Source of the DNA: an alpha proteobacterium AAP38
GTDB taxonomy: Bacteria > Pseudomonadota > Alphaproteobacteria > Azospirillales > Azospirillaceae
Assembly: GCA_001296005.1 (NCBI GenBank)
Contig: LJHR01000035.1
Span: 221,214 to 285,213 of the forward strand
DNA: 64,000 bases
Reading direction: 5' to 3'
The notes under the pieces are model-generated. The model searched no databases. It saw only the letters and a program-made list of their open reading frames with translations, and had not been told where the DNA came from. A program made the position numbers and the translations under genes. Positions 54,719 to 63,769 of this stretch are shown here, piece after piece; the stretch's first letter is position 1, and every line of letters starts with the position of its first letter.

Positions 54719-55624
54719 TCACTTCGTGCGCAGCATGCCGCTGATCGGTTCAGGCAGCACATCGACCCACTGACCATAGGTCGGGTTAGGGATGACGATC
54801 CAGCGGGTGTTCCACAGATCCTCATGCTCCGCCGCGATGCGGGCGCGGGTCGCACTGTCATCCTTGCGCGTCACGCTCATCATATCGGAGAACTGGTCAC
54901 CGAAGGACATGATGATGCGATGGGTCTTGATGACCTCCTGACGGCGCGGGGCCTTGTCGCTGGGCCAGCCATTCTGGCCTTTCAGCATCAAATCTTCCGG
55001 CGCCACGGGCCCCAGGCCGACAGCGTTCAGGTTGGCCAGCGTATCGGCATGCTGCGGGCACGGATCGCCGGGGCTGGCGGTGCGGGGACGGCATTCGCGG
55101 TTGGTGATATAGACCACGCGCACCTTGTTGCGGCGCAGTTCCTTCACGAAATCGACGGCACCGGCCATGGGCGTGGCGGCCCGTTCGCCAACCCACTGAT
55201 CCCACTGACCCAGATCGAAATTGCGGGTGCCGGACAGGATGGCGCGGGCCTGATGCGGGCTGTTATCCAGCACCGTTTCATCCACGTCAAAAATCGCGGC
55301 GGGCGGCTTGCCCTTGCCGCCATCGGTCTGTTCCAGGGCCGACGATCCCGGCTTCTTCAAAGCCGCCGGCAGGCGGATGGCCGCCAGGGCATAAGCCTGC
55401 TTCGACAGGCGGCGCAGTTCTTCGGCCTGCTGCATGTACAGCGTGGCCAGCAGGCGCGGATCATCCTCCGGCCCAGGCTTGGCCACCACGGGCGCCGGCG
55501 GCGGCGCAATCGCGACGGGCGGCGGCGGGGCCTTGTCGTCGCGCGCGGCGATATTGACGGAACAGGCGGACAGGGCGATGGCGGATGCCGCCAGCAGCAG
55601 GACGCGGATGGATCGCATGTTCAT
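54719..55624 (-). CDS. HAD-type acid phosphatase lipoprotein
   Basis: A 301-residue protein with a lipoprotein signal peptide (LLLAASAIALSAC, acylated Cys21). A proline-rich linker follows, and then a class B/C-type HAD phosphatase (e(P4)-like). HAD motif I is AAIFDVDETVLDNS, motif II VVYITNREC, and the later FGDQFSDM is motif IV-like. Such enzymes remove phosphate from nucleotides and other esters in the periplasm. The gene stands alone between the ankyrin gene and hemN. Confidence 0.85.
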   Translation of the reverse strand: MNMRSIRVLLLAASAIALSACSVNIAARDDKAPPPPVAIAPPPAPVVAKPGPEDDPRLLATLYMQQAEELRRLSKQAYALAAIRLPAALKKPGSSALEQTDGGKGKPPAAIFDVDETVLDNSPHQARAILSGTRNFDLGQWDQWVGERAATPMAGAVDFVKELRRNKVRVVYITNRECRPRTASPGDPCPQHADTLANLNAVGLGPVAPEDLMLKGQNGWPSDKAPRRQEVIKTHRIIMSFGDQFSDMMSVTRKDDSATRARIAAEHEDLWNTRWIVIPNPTYGQWVDVLPEPISGMLRTK

Positions 55625-55696
55625 TGCACTTTTATGACGGTCGATTGATCGCCGACAATGCCGCGCCCATCCCGCCCTGTCCAGTATCCTGGACCG

Positions 55697-57049
55697 TCAA
55701 ATCGCCTTGCTGTGCCGCCCGCCCTCGGGGTCCAGATGCCGGTCGAACAGGGCGGCCACAGAACGCACCAGCGGTCGTGCCGCGTCCGGAACGACCAGCC
55801 GCGTGCCATGCAGATGTGCCACCCCGTCGCCCGCCAGATCGGCCAGGGCGCGGGCGTCGGGCATGATGGTCTCGTGCGGGGTATCAAAGGCAGCTGCCAC
55901 CTTGGCCAGATCGACATCGAAACGACACATCAGCGCCTCGATCACGGTGGCCCGCAGCTTGTCATCCAGGCTCATCCGGTAACCGCGCGCGGTCGCCAGA
56001 CCATCGGCCTCGATGGCCTTCAGATAGGCCGGCAGGGCCAGGATATTGGCGACATAACCCTGCGGCAGCTTGCCGATGGCCGACGCACCGAAGGCCAGCA
56101 GCATATCGGACTCATCTGTCGTATAGCCCTGGAAATTCCGGCGCAGCGTGCCCTGTTCGGCAGCGATCGCAATGGCATCGTCGGGGCGGGCGAAATGGTC
56201 CATGCCGATCCGGACATAGCCCAGCGCCATGACCGCCATCTCCATGGCCCGCAATTGCGCCACGCGTTCATCGGCATCGGGTAATGTTTCGGGATCGATA
56301 CGGCCCTGATGGGCCTTGAAACCCGGCATATGGGCATAGCCGAAGATGGACAGACGGTCGGGGTTCAGGCTGATCGCCTGTCGAACCGTTTCCACACATG
56401 ACGCCACGCTTTGGCGTGGCAGGCCATAGATCAGGTCCAGATTGATGCCCTGGATACCGGCGGCGCGCAGGTTGCTGACCGCATTCTCTGTCATGCCGAA
56501 CGGCTGAATGCGGTTGATGGCGGCCTGCACGTCGGGATCGAAGCTTTGCACACCCAGCGAGGCGCGGGTGACACCGACATCGGCCAGCGCCTCCACCATG
56601 TCGGCGCTCAACGTGCGGGGATCGATCTCGATGGCGATTTCCGCGTCAGGCGCGATGCGGAAGCGGGTGCGCAACTCGGCCATCAGGGCCCGGAACCCCT
56701 GCACTGGCAACAGTGTCGGCGTGCCGCCGCCGAAATGCACATGCCGTACGACGGGACCGTCGGGCAGCAGGGCCGCCACGCTGCGCAGTTCCGTCGACAG
56801 CGCCGCCAGATAGGACCAGATCGGGTCCTCATGCCGCACGACCGTGGTGTGGCAGCCGCAATACCAGCACATGGATTTGCAGAAGGGCAGATGCAGGTAA
56901 AGCGACAGGGACGAACCGGGGTCCGTCTCCCGCAGCCATCCCCGATAGGTATCCGCCGTCACGGCATCGGTGAAATGCGGGGAAGCCGGATAGGAGGTGT
57001 AACGGGGCACGCGCTGGTGACGATATTTGGCGACAAGGTCGGGACGCAT
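55697..57049 (-). CDS. hemN: Oxygen-independent coproporphyrinogen III oxidase
   Basis: A radical-SAM enzyme of 450 residues that makes protoporphyrinogen IX in heme and bacteriochlorophyll synthesis without oxygen. The [4Fe-4S] motif is CKSMCWYC (Cys57, Cys61, Cys64), with GCHT after it. HFGGGTPTLL, IEIDPRTL, SLGVQSFDPDVQ and NLDLIYGLPRQS follow. I start at MRPDLVAKYRHQRVPRYTSYP, the ATG complementary to 57047-57049. A FixK/FNR-type box lies 74 bp upstream, which fits oxygen control. Confidence 0.94.
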   Translation of the reverse strand: MRPDLVAKYRHQRVPRYTSYPASPHFTDAVTADTYRGWLRETDPGSSLSLYLHLPFCKSMCWYCGCHTTVVRHEDPIWSYLAALSTELRSVAALLPDGPVVRHVHFGGGTPTLLPVQGFRALMAELRTRFRIAPDAEIAIEIDPRTLSADMVEALADVGVTRASLGVQSFDPDVQAAINRIQPFGMTENAVSNLRAAGIQGINLDLIYGLPRQSVASCVETVRQAISLNPDRLSIFGYAHMPGFKAHQGRIDPETLPDADERVAQLRAMEMAVMALGYVRIGMDHFARPDDAIAIAAEQGTLRRNFQGYTTDESDMLLAFGASAIGKLPQGYVANILALPAYLKAIEADGLATARGYRMSLDDKLRATVIEALMCRFDVDLAKVAAAFDTPHETIMPDARALADLAGDGVAHLHGTRLVVPDAARPLVRSVAALFDRHLDPEGGRHSKAI

Positions 57050-57122
57050 GACGGAACCTCTGGTGCGGCTTCGGTCGGATCGCGGATGGGCCGAACATTG
57101 CGCCCGCCGCACCGATGACGCT

Positions 57123-57136
57123 TTGATCCATCGCAA
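57123..57136 (-). promoter_or_regulatory. FixK/FNR-type box upstream of hemN
   Basis: The plus strand reads TTGATCCATCGCAA, which fits the TTGA-N6-GCAA form of FixK sites and half of the classical FNR palindrome. It lies 74 bp before hemN, a normal activator distance. It is also 66 bp before the rnhB start on the other strand. Confidence 0.55.
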
Positions 57137-57201
57137 ATGCAGCCATCACGCGCGGCATGACGGCCTTGCGCAGAAAGCCGGCTTTTGCCACACAGGGTGC
57201 C

Positions 57202-57832
57202 ATGCCTGATCTTTCGCACGAAATTCGCCTGGGCCATGGCCCGGATTTCCTGGTCTGCGGTGTGGACGAGGCGGGGCGCGGCCCGCTGGCCGGTCCCGTT
57301 GTCGCCGGTGCCGTCCTGCTGCCCCATGACGCCATTCCCGACTGGTGTGCCGGCATCAATGACAGCAAACAGGTCAAGCAGGCGCAGCGCGAGGCGATGT
57401 TCGAACGCATCGTCGCCAATGCGCCTTTCGGCGTCGGCATCGCGTCGGTGGAGGAAATCGACGCGGTGAACATTTTACAGGCCACTTTCCTGGCCATGGC
57501 CCGCGCCGTGGACGAACTGGCCGCGAAAACCGGTCGCATGCCCTCTCTGGCCCTGGTGGACGGAAACCGCCCACCCAAGCTTCGTTGCCAAGTGGAAACA
57601 CTAGTGGAGGGCGATGCGCTGTCCCTGTCCATTGCGGCGGCGTCCATCGTCGCCAAGGTGACGCGGGACAAGATCATGGGGCAGTTGGCCATCCAACACC
57701 CCGGATATGGTTGGGAACGCAATCAGGGCTATGGTACCGCCGCCCATCGGGCCGCCATCAAAAGCTTAGGCGTGACGCCCCATCACCGGCGTTCTTTTGC
57801 ACCAGTTTCCGAACAACTCGCTCTAACTCTCT

Positions 57833-57834
<2 letters not shown>
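57202..57834 (+). CDS. rnhB: Ribonuclease HII
   Basis: A 210-residue RNase HII that removes single ribonucleotides from DNA. It has VCGVDEAGRGPLAGPVVAGAVLL with Asp22 and Glu23 as metal ligands, ALVDGNRPP, SLSIAAASIVAKVTRD and GYGTAAHRAAI. I start at the ATG at 57202, behind AGGGTG; an ATG at 57157 is in frame. It is divergent from hemN and is followed by ccrM after 93 bp, a pairing conserved in many alphaproteobacteria. Its stop codon overlaps the first of five GANTC sites. Confidence 0.92.
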
Positions 57835-59019
<1,185 letters not shown>

Positions 59020-59089
59020 TTTAAATAGAGGCTACGGGCCCCAAGCCCGTCCCCTCCCCCTATTTCATCCAGTCATTATTGCCATTCCA

Positions 59090-59120
59090 CCCCCGCCGGC
59101 CCGCGCCGGCGGGGGTTTTT
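59090..59120 (+). terminator. Intrinsic terminator after ccrM
   Basis: CCCCCGCCGGC and GCCGGCGGGGG pair perfectly around a four-base loop and are followed by five T's. Confidence 0.93.
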
Positions 59121-59188
59121 GCATCTTATGCATACCTGCATCGCCATGTGATGCAAATCACGCATGCCAAGCCAGGACAGGCGTAAAT

Positions 59189-59236
59189 CGTTCGCCAGCG
59201 GACATCCCGGCCCCGATCCTTGTCCATTTTCGGACA
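59189..59236 (+). promoter_or_regulatory. Tandem enhancer-like inverted repeats, cassette 1
   Basis: Site a is CGTTC-GCCAGC-GGACA (59189-59204). Site b is TGTCC-ATTTTC-GGACA (59221-59236). Both fit YGTYC-N6-GGACA and start exactly 32 bp apart, about three helix turns. Site b begins 131 bp before the sigma-54 promoter. The same arrangement is found in cassette 2, so these are probably binding sites for an enhancer-binding activator. Confidence 0.7.
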
Positions 59237-59350
59237 GTCGCCGCCCCGATGTTGTCGCAATCCAAACCACTTATCGCCAAATTCACCACTTTCTAACCAT
59301 CAAAGCTTCTCGACTGCCCGTGTATTTTCCAGAATGTGCCAAAATCCCAC

Positions 59351-59367
59351 TTGGCACGCCCCTTGCT
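59351..59367 (+). promoter_or_regulatory. Sigma-54 (-24/-12) promoter, cassette 1
   Basis: TTGGCACGCCCCTTGCT matches the RpoN consensus YTGGCACG-N4-TTGC(A/T), with GG (59353-59354) and GC (59365-59366) separated by exactly 10 bp. Transcription should start near 59377, about 30 bp before the first small gene. A conserved block TTTTCCAGAATGTG (59325-59338) lies just upstream. Confidence 0.85.
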
Positions 59368-59408
59368 GATACAGGGTCATCGAGAGACACGAACCTACGG
59401 AGATGAAA

Positions 59409-59561
59409 ATGACCGACCTGACGAACAAGATCGAAGCCGCCGACGACAACATGCTGAGCAGCTTCCTGGCCTCCCTGCCGGCAGTTTCCGACCTGATCGA
59501 AGCCACGACGGCCCTGGCCATCGGCGCCCTGCTGACGCTGGCCCTGCACACGATGCTCTGA
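59409..59561 (+). CDS. 50-residue small membrane-type protein A1
   Basis: MTDLTNKIEAADDNMLSSFL opens a 50-residue protein. The first half is acidic and helical with the LSSFLASLP segment. The second half after Glu31-Ala32 is hydrophobic (TALAIGALLTLALHTML) and reaches the C terminus, so it probably sits in the membrane. I choose the ATG at 59409, 6 bp after ACGGAG; the ATG at 59403 touches that site. It is the first gene behind the sigma-54 promoter of cassette 1. Protein A2 in cassette 2 is its close relative. I do not recognise the family and give no function. Confidence 0.75.
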   Translation: MTDLTNKIEAADDNMLSSFLASLPAVSDLIEATTALAIGALLTLALHTML

Positions 59562-59601
59562 TCCGCCGCCCCGCACACATTCCTGAAAGAAAGAGAAAAC
59601 C

Positions 59602-59754
59602 ATGTCCGCCTATCTCAACGCTGCCGCCCACGACGCCAACGACGTTCTGTCCGGTTTCCGCGCTTCCCTGCCCACGCTGAACCATGCTGTCGAAGCTGTC
59701 GCCATCATCGCCGTCGCCAGCTTCATGGCTGTCCTGCTGAACGCCCTGTTCTGA
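59602..59754 (+). CDS. 50-residue small membrane-type protein B1
   Basis: MSAYLNAAAHDANDVLSGFR opens this second 50-residue protein of cassette 1. It aligns with A1 without gaps: Leu16, Ser17, Phe19, Ala21-Ser-Leu-Pro24 and Glu31-Ala32 are shared. The rest (VAIIAVASFMAVLLNALF) is a hydrophobic C-terminal segment. It starts 40 bp after the A1 stop, with a purine-rich AAAGAGAAAA site upstream. Cassette 2 has no counterpart of B1. Confidence 0.73.
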   Translation: MSAYLNAAAHDANDVLSGFRASLPTLNHAVEAVAIIAVASFMAVLLNALF

Positions 59755-59787
59755 TCCCCCCCCACCCGCCTGAAGGAGAATTCCCCC

Positions 59788-59940
59788 ATGTCCGCCATGA
59801 TCAACGCCACCGCCCATGATGCCGATGAAGTCCTGTCCGGCTTCGGTGCCTTTCTGAAGGATGGTGTCAGCGCATTCGAAGCCGCCACGGTCCTGTCCGC
59901 CGCCGCCTTCCTGACTGCGATGCTGAACGCCCTGCTGTGA
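59788..59940 (+). CDS. 50-residue small membrane-type protein C1
   Basis: MSAMINATAHDADEVLSGFG opens the third 50-residue protein of cassette 1. It shares the MSA-x(2)-NA-x-AHDA-x(2)-VLSGF opening with B1 and C2. Residues 33-50 (ATVLSAAAFLTAMLNALL) are hydrophobic to the end. A good Shine-Dalgarno AAGGAG (59773-59778) lies 9 bp before the ATG. It ends the first cassette; a terminator follows 175 bp later. Confidence 0.75.
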   Translation: MSAMINATAHDADEVLSGFGAFLKDGVSAFEAATVLSAAAFLTAMLNALL

Positions 59941-60222
59941 CCCCCTCCCTCCCCCCTGCATTCAGCGGACGGGGGGAAGGGAGTGGCCGGGATGGCCCGG
60001 CCCGATGGAACCGCTGACCGCCGCATCGCCGGCATCGGGGCAGCCCCAAGGCGCCCACCCACCAAGGCACCATCCTGCGCGACCGCCGATCACGGCCCCT
60101 CCGCGCAGCCGCACAGCCCGCCCGTCCGGCGGGCTTTTTGCGTTTCAGGAATGTGGAGACGCGAACACGTGGCCGGCCTGCATCGACATCCGTGTAGCGG
60201 AAAACGGCTGCCCCACCAGCAG
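59941..60222 (+). other. Spacer between the two small-protein cassettes
   Basis: About 280 bp without a gene I can support. It is C/G-rich and contains one intrinsic terminator (60115-60139). The open frames here lack Shine-Dalgarno sites and resemble nothing in the cassettes. Confidence 0.5.
60115..60139 (+). terminator. Intrinsic terminator after cassette 1
   Basis: AGCCCGCC, loop CGTCC, GGCGGGCT and four more T's. It separates cassette 1 from the enhancer sites of cassette 2. Confidence 0.9.
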
Positions 60223-60270
60223 CGTCCACAGGCGGACAGTGCCGCCATCATCGCTGTTCATTTTCGGACA
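60223..60270 (+). promoter_or_regulatory. Tandem enhancer-like inverted repeats, cassette 2
   Basis: Site a is CGTCC-ACAGGC-GGACA (60223-60238). Site b is TGTTC-ATTTTC-GGACA (60255-60270). The spacing of 32 bp is the same as in cassette 1. Both cassettes also carry CCACTTATCGCC exactly 46 bp after the start of site b (59267 and 60301). Confidence 0.7.
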
Positions 60271-60383
60271 GCTCAAGCCCATATCCGGTCGCAATTTCGA
60301 CCACTTATCGCCTTGTACGCCATTTTGTGGGCTGAACTGCGCCAATCACCCGTTTTATTTTCCAGAATGTGGCCAAAACGCAC

Positions 60384-60400
60384 TTGGCACACCCTTTGCT
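60384..60400 (+). promoter_or_regulatory. Sigma-54 (-24/-12) promoter, cassette 2
   Basis: TTGGCACACCCTTTGCT, with GG (60386-60387) and GC (60398-60399) 10 bp apart. The block TTTTCCAGAATGTG recurs just upstream (60358-60371). Distance from enhancer site b is 130 bp, against 131 in cassette 1. Confidence 0.85.
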
Positions 60401-60441
60401 GATACAGGGTTACCGAAAGACACGAACAGATGGAGATGAAA

Positions 60442-60594
60442 ATGACGAACCTGACGAACCAGATCGACGCCGCCGACGACAGCATCCTGAGCACCCTGTT
60501 CGCCTCTCTGCCCACGGCGGCCGATCTGATCGAAGCGGCGACGGCACTGGCCATCGGCGGTCTGCTGACCCTGGCACTGCACACGATGCTCTGA
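60442..60594 (+). CDS. 50-residue small membrane-type protein A2
   Basis: MTNLTNQIDAADDSILSTLF opens this 50-residue relative of A1. Most residues are the same, including ASLP, DLIEA and the whole C-terminal TALAIG-x-LLTLALHTML. By comparison with A1 I use the ATG at 60442, 6 bp after TGGAG; earlier in-frame ATGs at 60430 and 60436 exist. It is the first gene of cassette 2. The strong conservation of the C-terminal hydrophobic segment between copies suggests that it is the functional part. Confidence 0.75.
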   Translation: MTNLTNQIDAADDSILSTLFASLPTAADLIEAATALAIGGLLTLALHTML

Positions 60595-60637
60595 TCCGCA
60601 GCCACGCGAAACACCACCGGAATTACGGAGAAACCCC

Positions 60638-60790
60638 ATGTCCGCCTTTATCAACGCCGCCGCCCATGATGCCGATGAAGTCCTGTCCGGCTTCGGCAGC
60701 TTCATCAAGGATGGCGCCAGCGCCTTTGAGATTGCCACGGTCCTGTCGGTTGCCCTGTTCCTGGCCGCCACGTTCAACGCGCTGGTGTGA
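60638..60790 (+). CDS. 50-residue small membrane-type protein C2
   Basis: MSAFINAAAHDADEVLSGFG opens the last 50-residue protein. It is closest to C1, sharing HDADEVLSGFG, KDG-x-SAFE and ATVLS. Residues 33-50 are hydrophobic (ATVLSVALFLAATFNALV). An ACGGAG Shine-Dalgarno is 6-7 bp before the ATG. Its last 17 bp overlap the end of the convergent histidine kinase gene, with no terminator between them. Confidence 0.73.
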   Translation: MSAFINAAAHDADEVLSGFGSFIKDGASAFEIATVLSVALFLAATFNALV

Positions 60791-63620
60791 TATCCATCTC
60801 CGCGCTTGCCGGCATGGGCAGGAAGCTGGTCGGGATGTGACCCGACACCTCGCGCGGGATGCGCAGAATGGCCACGGTGCCGCGCCCCGGCACACTGTCG
60901 ATGACGATATTGCCGTTCAAACGCTGTGTAACCTGGTTGAACGCGACATGCAGACCCAGACCCATGCTGCCCGATGCGCGGCGGGTCGTGAAGAACGGGT
61001 CGAAAACCTTTGGCAGGATATCGGGCGGAATGCCGGCCCCATAATCCTGCACCGCAATTTCCACCACCATTGAATCAAGCCGCCGCGCCTGCACCAGGAT
61101 GCGGCCCGGACGGTCGGGCGCATAGGCATGGTCGGCGACATTGGTCACCAGATTGGTGAGCACCTGCGCCAGGGCGCCGGGATAGGTGTCCATCTGAACC
61201 GAGGCGACATCCAGCTCCAGCCGATTGCCATTGCCGGTGACACGGGCCCGGACCAAGGACATGATCTCGGTCAGGTAATCATCCAATTCAAAGATGCGGC
61301 GTTCGTCACTGCCGTGATCAACCGCGACACCCTTGAAGGTGCGGATCATGTCGGCGGCGCGGACCACGTTGCGCTGGGCCAGGGTCGCCAGATCCTGGCC
61401 ATTGTCCAGCGTTTCGGTCAGGATCGCACGGGTCAGGCTGCCCCGCTTGATCAGGTCGCGCAGATGACGGACGCTGTCATTCAGCTGTGACACAGCCGAA
61501 AGCGTGACCCCCAGCGGCGTGTTCACCTCATGCGCCACCCCGGCGACAAGCTGGCCCAGGGCCGCCATCTTTTCCTGCTGCACCAGGCGCTGCAACGCCT
61601 CCCGCGTTTCGGCCACGGCGCGGTCCAACTGTTGATACGCCTCTGCATTGGCCATGGCGATGGCGCCATAGGCGCAGATGGTGCGGAAAATCAGTAATTC
61701 GCGGGGGCCATAGGCATCGGGCTTGTCGCTCTGCACCGACACCACCCCCAGCACCCGGTCCCCCAGGGTCAGGGGGCGGAACAGGACCGTGCGCATATGG
61801 CGGGTGCCGGGCACGGAGTTGGGGTTGTTCCGCTCCCCCCAGGCCACCAGGATTTCCTCACTGTCGCGCACGCAGCGCGCGGACAGATTGTCGGATGCCA
61901 GCGGCACCTGACGCGACGGCAGCCGCTTTCCATCCTCCATCCGGTACCGGATGTCGATGACTTCGTTGGCCTCGTCCTTCAGGCCCACGAACAAGGTGCT
62001 GGTGGGCATCAGGTCGTGCAGATGGCGTGACAATGTTGTGAAAACGGACTCGCTGTCCAGCCGCGCCGTGATCTCCTGTCCGATGACGCCCAGGCGGGCC
62101 AGCGTCTGGTTGGCACGGTCCAGTTCGGTGGCGCGGGCCGCCTCCGCCTCTGCCAGACGGCGCTGGTTCTCCGCCTCGGCCTTGGCCTGGGCGGTATCGA
62201 ACCGGATTTGCATGGCCTGAATCCGATCGGCATTCTGCCGGTCGAAATTGCGCTGCCAGTTCTCGCGGGCCCGCCGCTCATAGGACAGCGCCTTGCGGAA
62301 ATCTCCCACCGCCTCATAGTCGCTGGCCAGTTCGGTATAGATCTCGGCCCGGATCAGCAGCCCGCTGAGGCTTTCGCCCAGCGCGATGGCCTCTTCCATG
62401 GTCGCGATGACGGCCTGCATGTCCGGCGTCGCGGCGGCACGCCGCACGGCGGCACGCACGCAGATCGCCTCAATCTCATAATAGGGGTTCTTCTGATCGG
62501 CCGCCTGCTGTCGCACATGGTCAGCCATCGCGGCGGCCGCTTCCAACTGACCTGACTGCAACAGGGCGGTGGCGACCCCCACCCCATGCGGCAGTTCCAG
62601 ATCGGGATGGCCCAGTTGCCGCGCGATGGCCAGCCCCTTTTCGAACCAGGACAACGCCTCTTCCGGGGCCTTCATCTCAAGGCACAGACCGCCCAGGGCA
62701 TTGTAACTGATCACATGCCGCCGGATGCTGCGCAGCGGCCCCAGATAAACCAGGGCATCCTGAAACAGGCGGCGCGCACGCTCATGCTGGCCCAGACCGG
62801 TGGTCGTTTCCGCCATCGAGGCCAGGGAATTTCCGATCACCTCCGGCCAACCCGTGGGGGCGGCAAGGCTGTAGGCCTTTTCCTTCCAATCCAGCGCCGT
62901 GGACAGGTCGTAAAGATTGGCAAAGGCCGAACCGGTCATCATGGCCAGATGCACGGAAAGCCAGACGGCCCCCGCCGCGCCGGCATTTTCAAACCCGGCC
63001 TGCCAGATGCGGATGGCGGCGGGAAAATCACCCCGCAAAAAGGCGACCCCGCCACGGAACGCCGCCATATAGGCCAGCACGCCCGGATGCGCCGGCAGCA
63101 GTTCCTCCTGCAACACATCCAGCCATTGCCGGGCGGCATCATCAAGGTCTTCATATTGCCGCTGATAGGCCAGCCGGCATTTGACGGCGGCAAGCCGCAG
63201 ATGATCATCCGCCGCTTCGTAAAAGCTGATCGCGGCGTTGAATTCCTTATGGGCCTGCGCATTCGCGCCGGACATCAGATGGATTTCAGCCCGGATGAAG
63301 GCGCTGTCGCCACGACCACGCTGATCCCCGAAGGCAGCGAAACACTTGTCCGCCTCATCAACGGCGTCCATCGCCTCGTCAAAGCGGGCCTGCAGGCGCA
63401 GACATTCGGATTTGGTCAGCAGCAGCCGGCCGTCATAGGGCTCAGGCGTGGGGCCGGGACGTGGGGGCACCGACAAGAGCAGTTCCTGGGACCGCGATGG
63501 GTCCCGCTGCCGCAGATACCAGGCAAGGACGACAACATCCAGCCAGCCAGCGCCTGCTTCACCCGCACGCAGTTCTGCCGCAGCCACGTCGCTCGGCAAG
63601 CCGAAAAAATCAATCTGCAT
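60774..63620 (-). CDS. TPR-GAF sensor histidine kinase (orphan)
   Basis: A soluble-looking 948-residue kinase. Residues about 60-460 are TPR-like helical pairs (for example YNALGGLCLEMKAPEEALSWFEKGLAIARQLG). A coiled coil follows (AQAKAEAENQRRLAEAEAARATELDRAN, about 470-500), and then a GAF domain (about 510-650). The phosphorylated histidine is His697 in GVAHEVNTPLG. The ATPase boxes are N (TNLVTNVADHAY), G1 (DYGAGIPP), F (FDPFFTTR) and G2 (GSMGLGLH). No membrane helices or response regulator gene are seen. I start at the ATG complementary to 63618-63620; a GTG at 63641 is in frame. It converges on the small-protein cassette. Confidence 0.88.
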   Translation of the reverse strand: MQIDFFGLPSDVAAAELRAGEAGAGWLDVVVLAWYLRQRDPSRSQELLLSVPPRPGPTPEPYDGRLLLTKSECLRLQARFDEAMDAVDEADKCFAAFGDQRGRGDSAFIRAEIHLMSGANAQAHKEFNAAISFYEAADDHLRLAAVKCRLAYQRQYEDLDDAARQWLDVLQEELLPAHPGVLAYMAAFRGGVAFLRGDFPAAIRIWQAGFENAGAAGAVWLSVHLAMMTGSAFANLYDLSTALDWKEKAYSLAAPTGWPEVIGNSLASMAETTTGLGQHERARRLFQDALVYLGPLRSIRRHVISYNALGGLCLEMKAPEEALSWFEKGLAIARQLGHPDLELPHGVGVATALLQSGQLEAAAAMADHVRQQAADQKNPYYEIEAICVRAAVRRAAATPDMQAVIATMEEAIALGESLSGLLIRAEIYTELASDYEAVGDFRKALSYERRARENWQRNFDRQNADRIQAMQIRFDTAQAKAEAENQRRLAEAEAARATELDRANQTLARLGVIGQEITARLDSESVFTTLSRHLHDLMPTSTLFVGLKDEANEVIDIRYRMEDGKRLPSRQVPLASDNLSARCVRDSEEILVAWGERNNPNSVPGTRHMRTVLFRPLTLGDRVLGVVSVQSDKPDAYGPRELLIFRTICAYGAIAMANAEAYQQLDRAVAETREALQRLVQQEKMAALGQLVAGVAHEVNTPLGVTLSAVSQLNDSVRHLRDLIKRGSLTRAILTETLDNGQDLATLAQRNVVRAADMIRTFKGVAVDHGSDERRIFELDDYLTEIMSLVRARVTGNGNRLELDVASVQMDTYPGALAQVLTNLVTNVADHAYAPDRPGRILVQARRLDSMVVEIAVQDYGAGIPPDILPKVFDPFFTTRRASGSMGLGLHVAFNQVTQRLNGNIVIDSVPGRGTVAILRIPREVSGHIPTSFLPMPASAEMDITPAR

Positions 63621-63729
63621 GCCGGAAACAAAGTCGCGCACAGATCAGGTACCCCGATATTTCACGTTCTGATCACTTCAATGCACTGGCTTTAGCAGGC
63701 GTTTCATCTGGCCTCCAACGCGCAAGATG

Positions 63730-63760
63730 GCGCGGGAACAGGTTTAACCCGTTCCCGCGC
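63730..63760. terminator. Hairpin after the EQHD-repeat gene
   Basis: Perfect outer arms GCGCGGGAAC and GTTCCCGCGC, with a second inner pair GGTT/AACC in the loop. It lies 9 bp past the stop of the minus-strand repeat gene. The T-run on the minus strand is weak. Confidence 0.65.
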
Positions 63761-63769
63761 CTTACTCTT

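Noticed and set aside
59395..59961. 188-codon frame antisense to small proteins A1-C1
   Set aside because: It is glycine/glutamine-rich and without similarity. The plus-strand genes have promoter, ribosome sites, equal length and paralogue support.
59941..60432. A further small gene (B2) in cassette 2
   Set aside because: No frame with the MSA-x(2)-NA opening or a 50-codon length exists between A2 and C2 or before A2.
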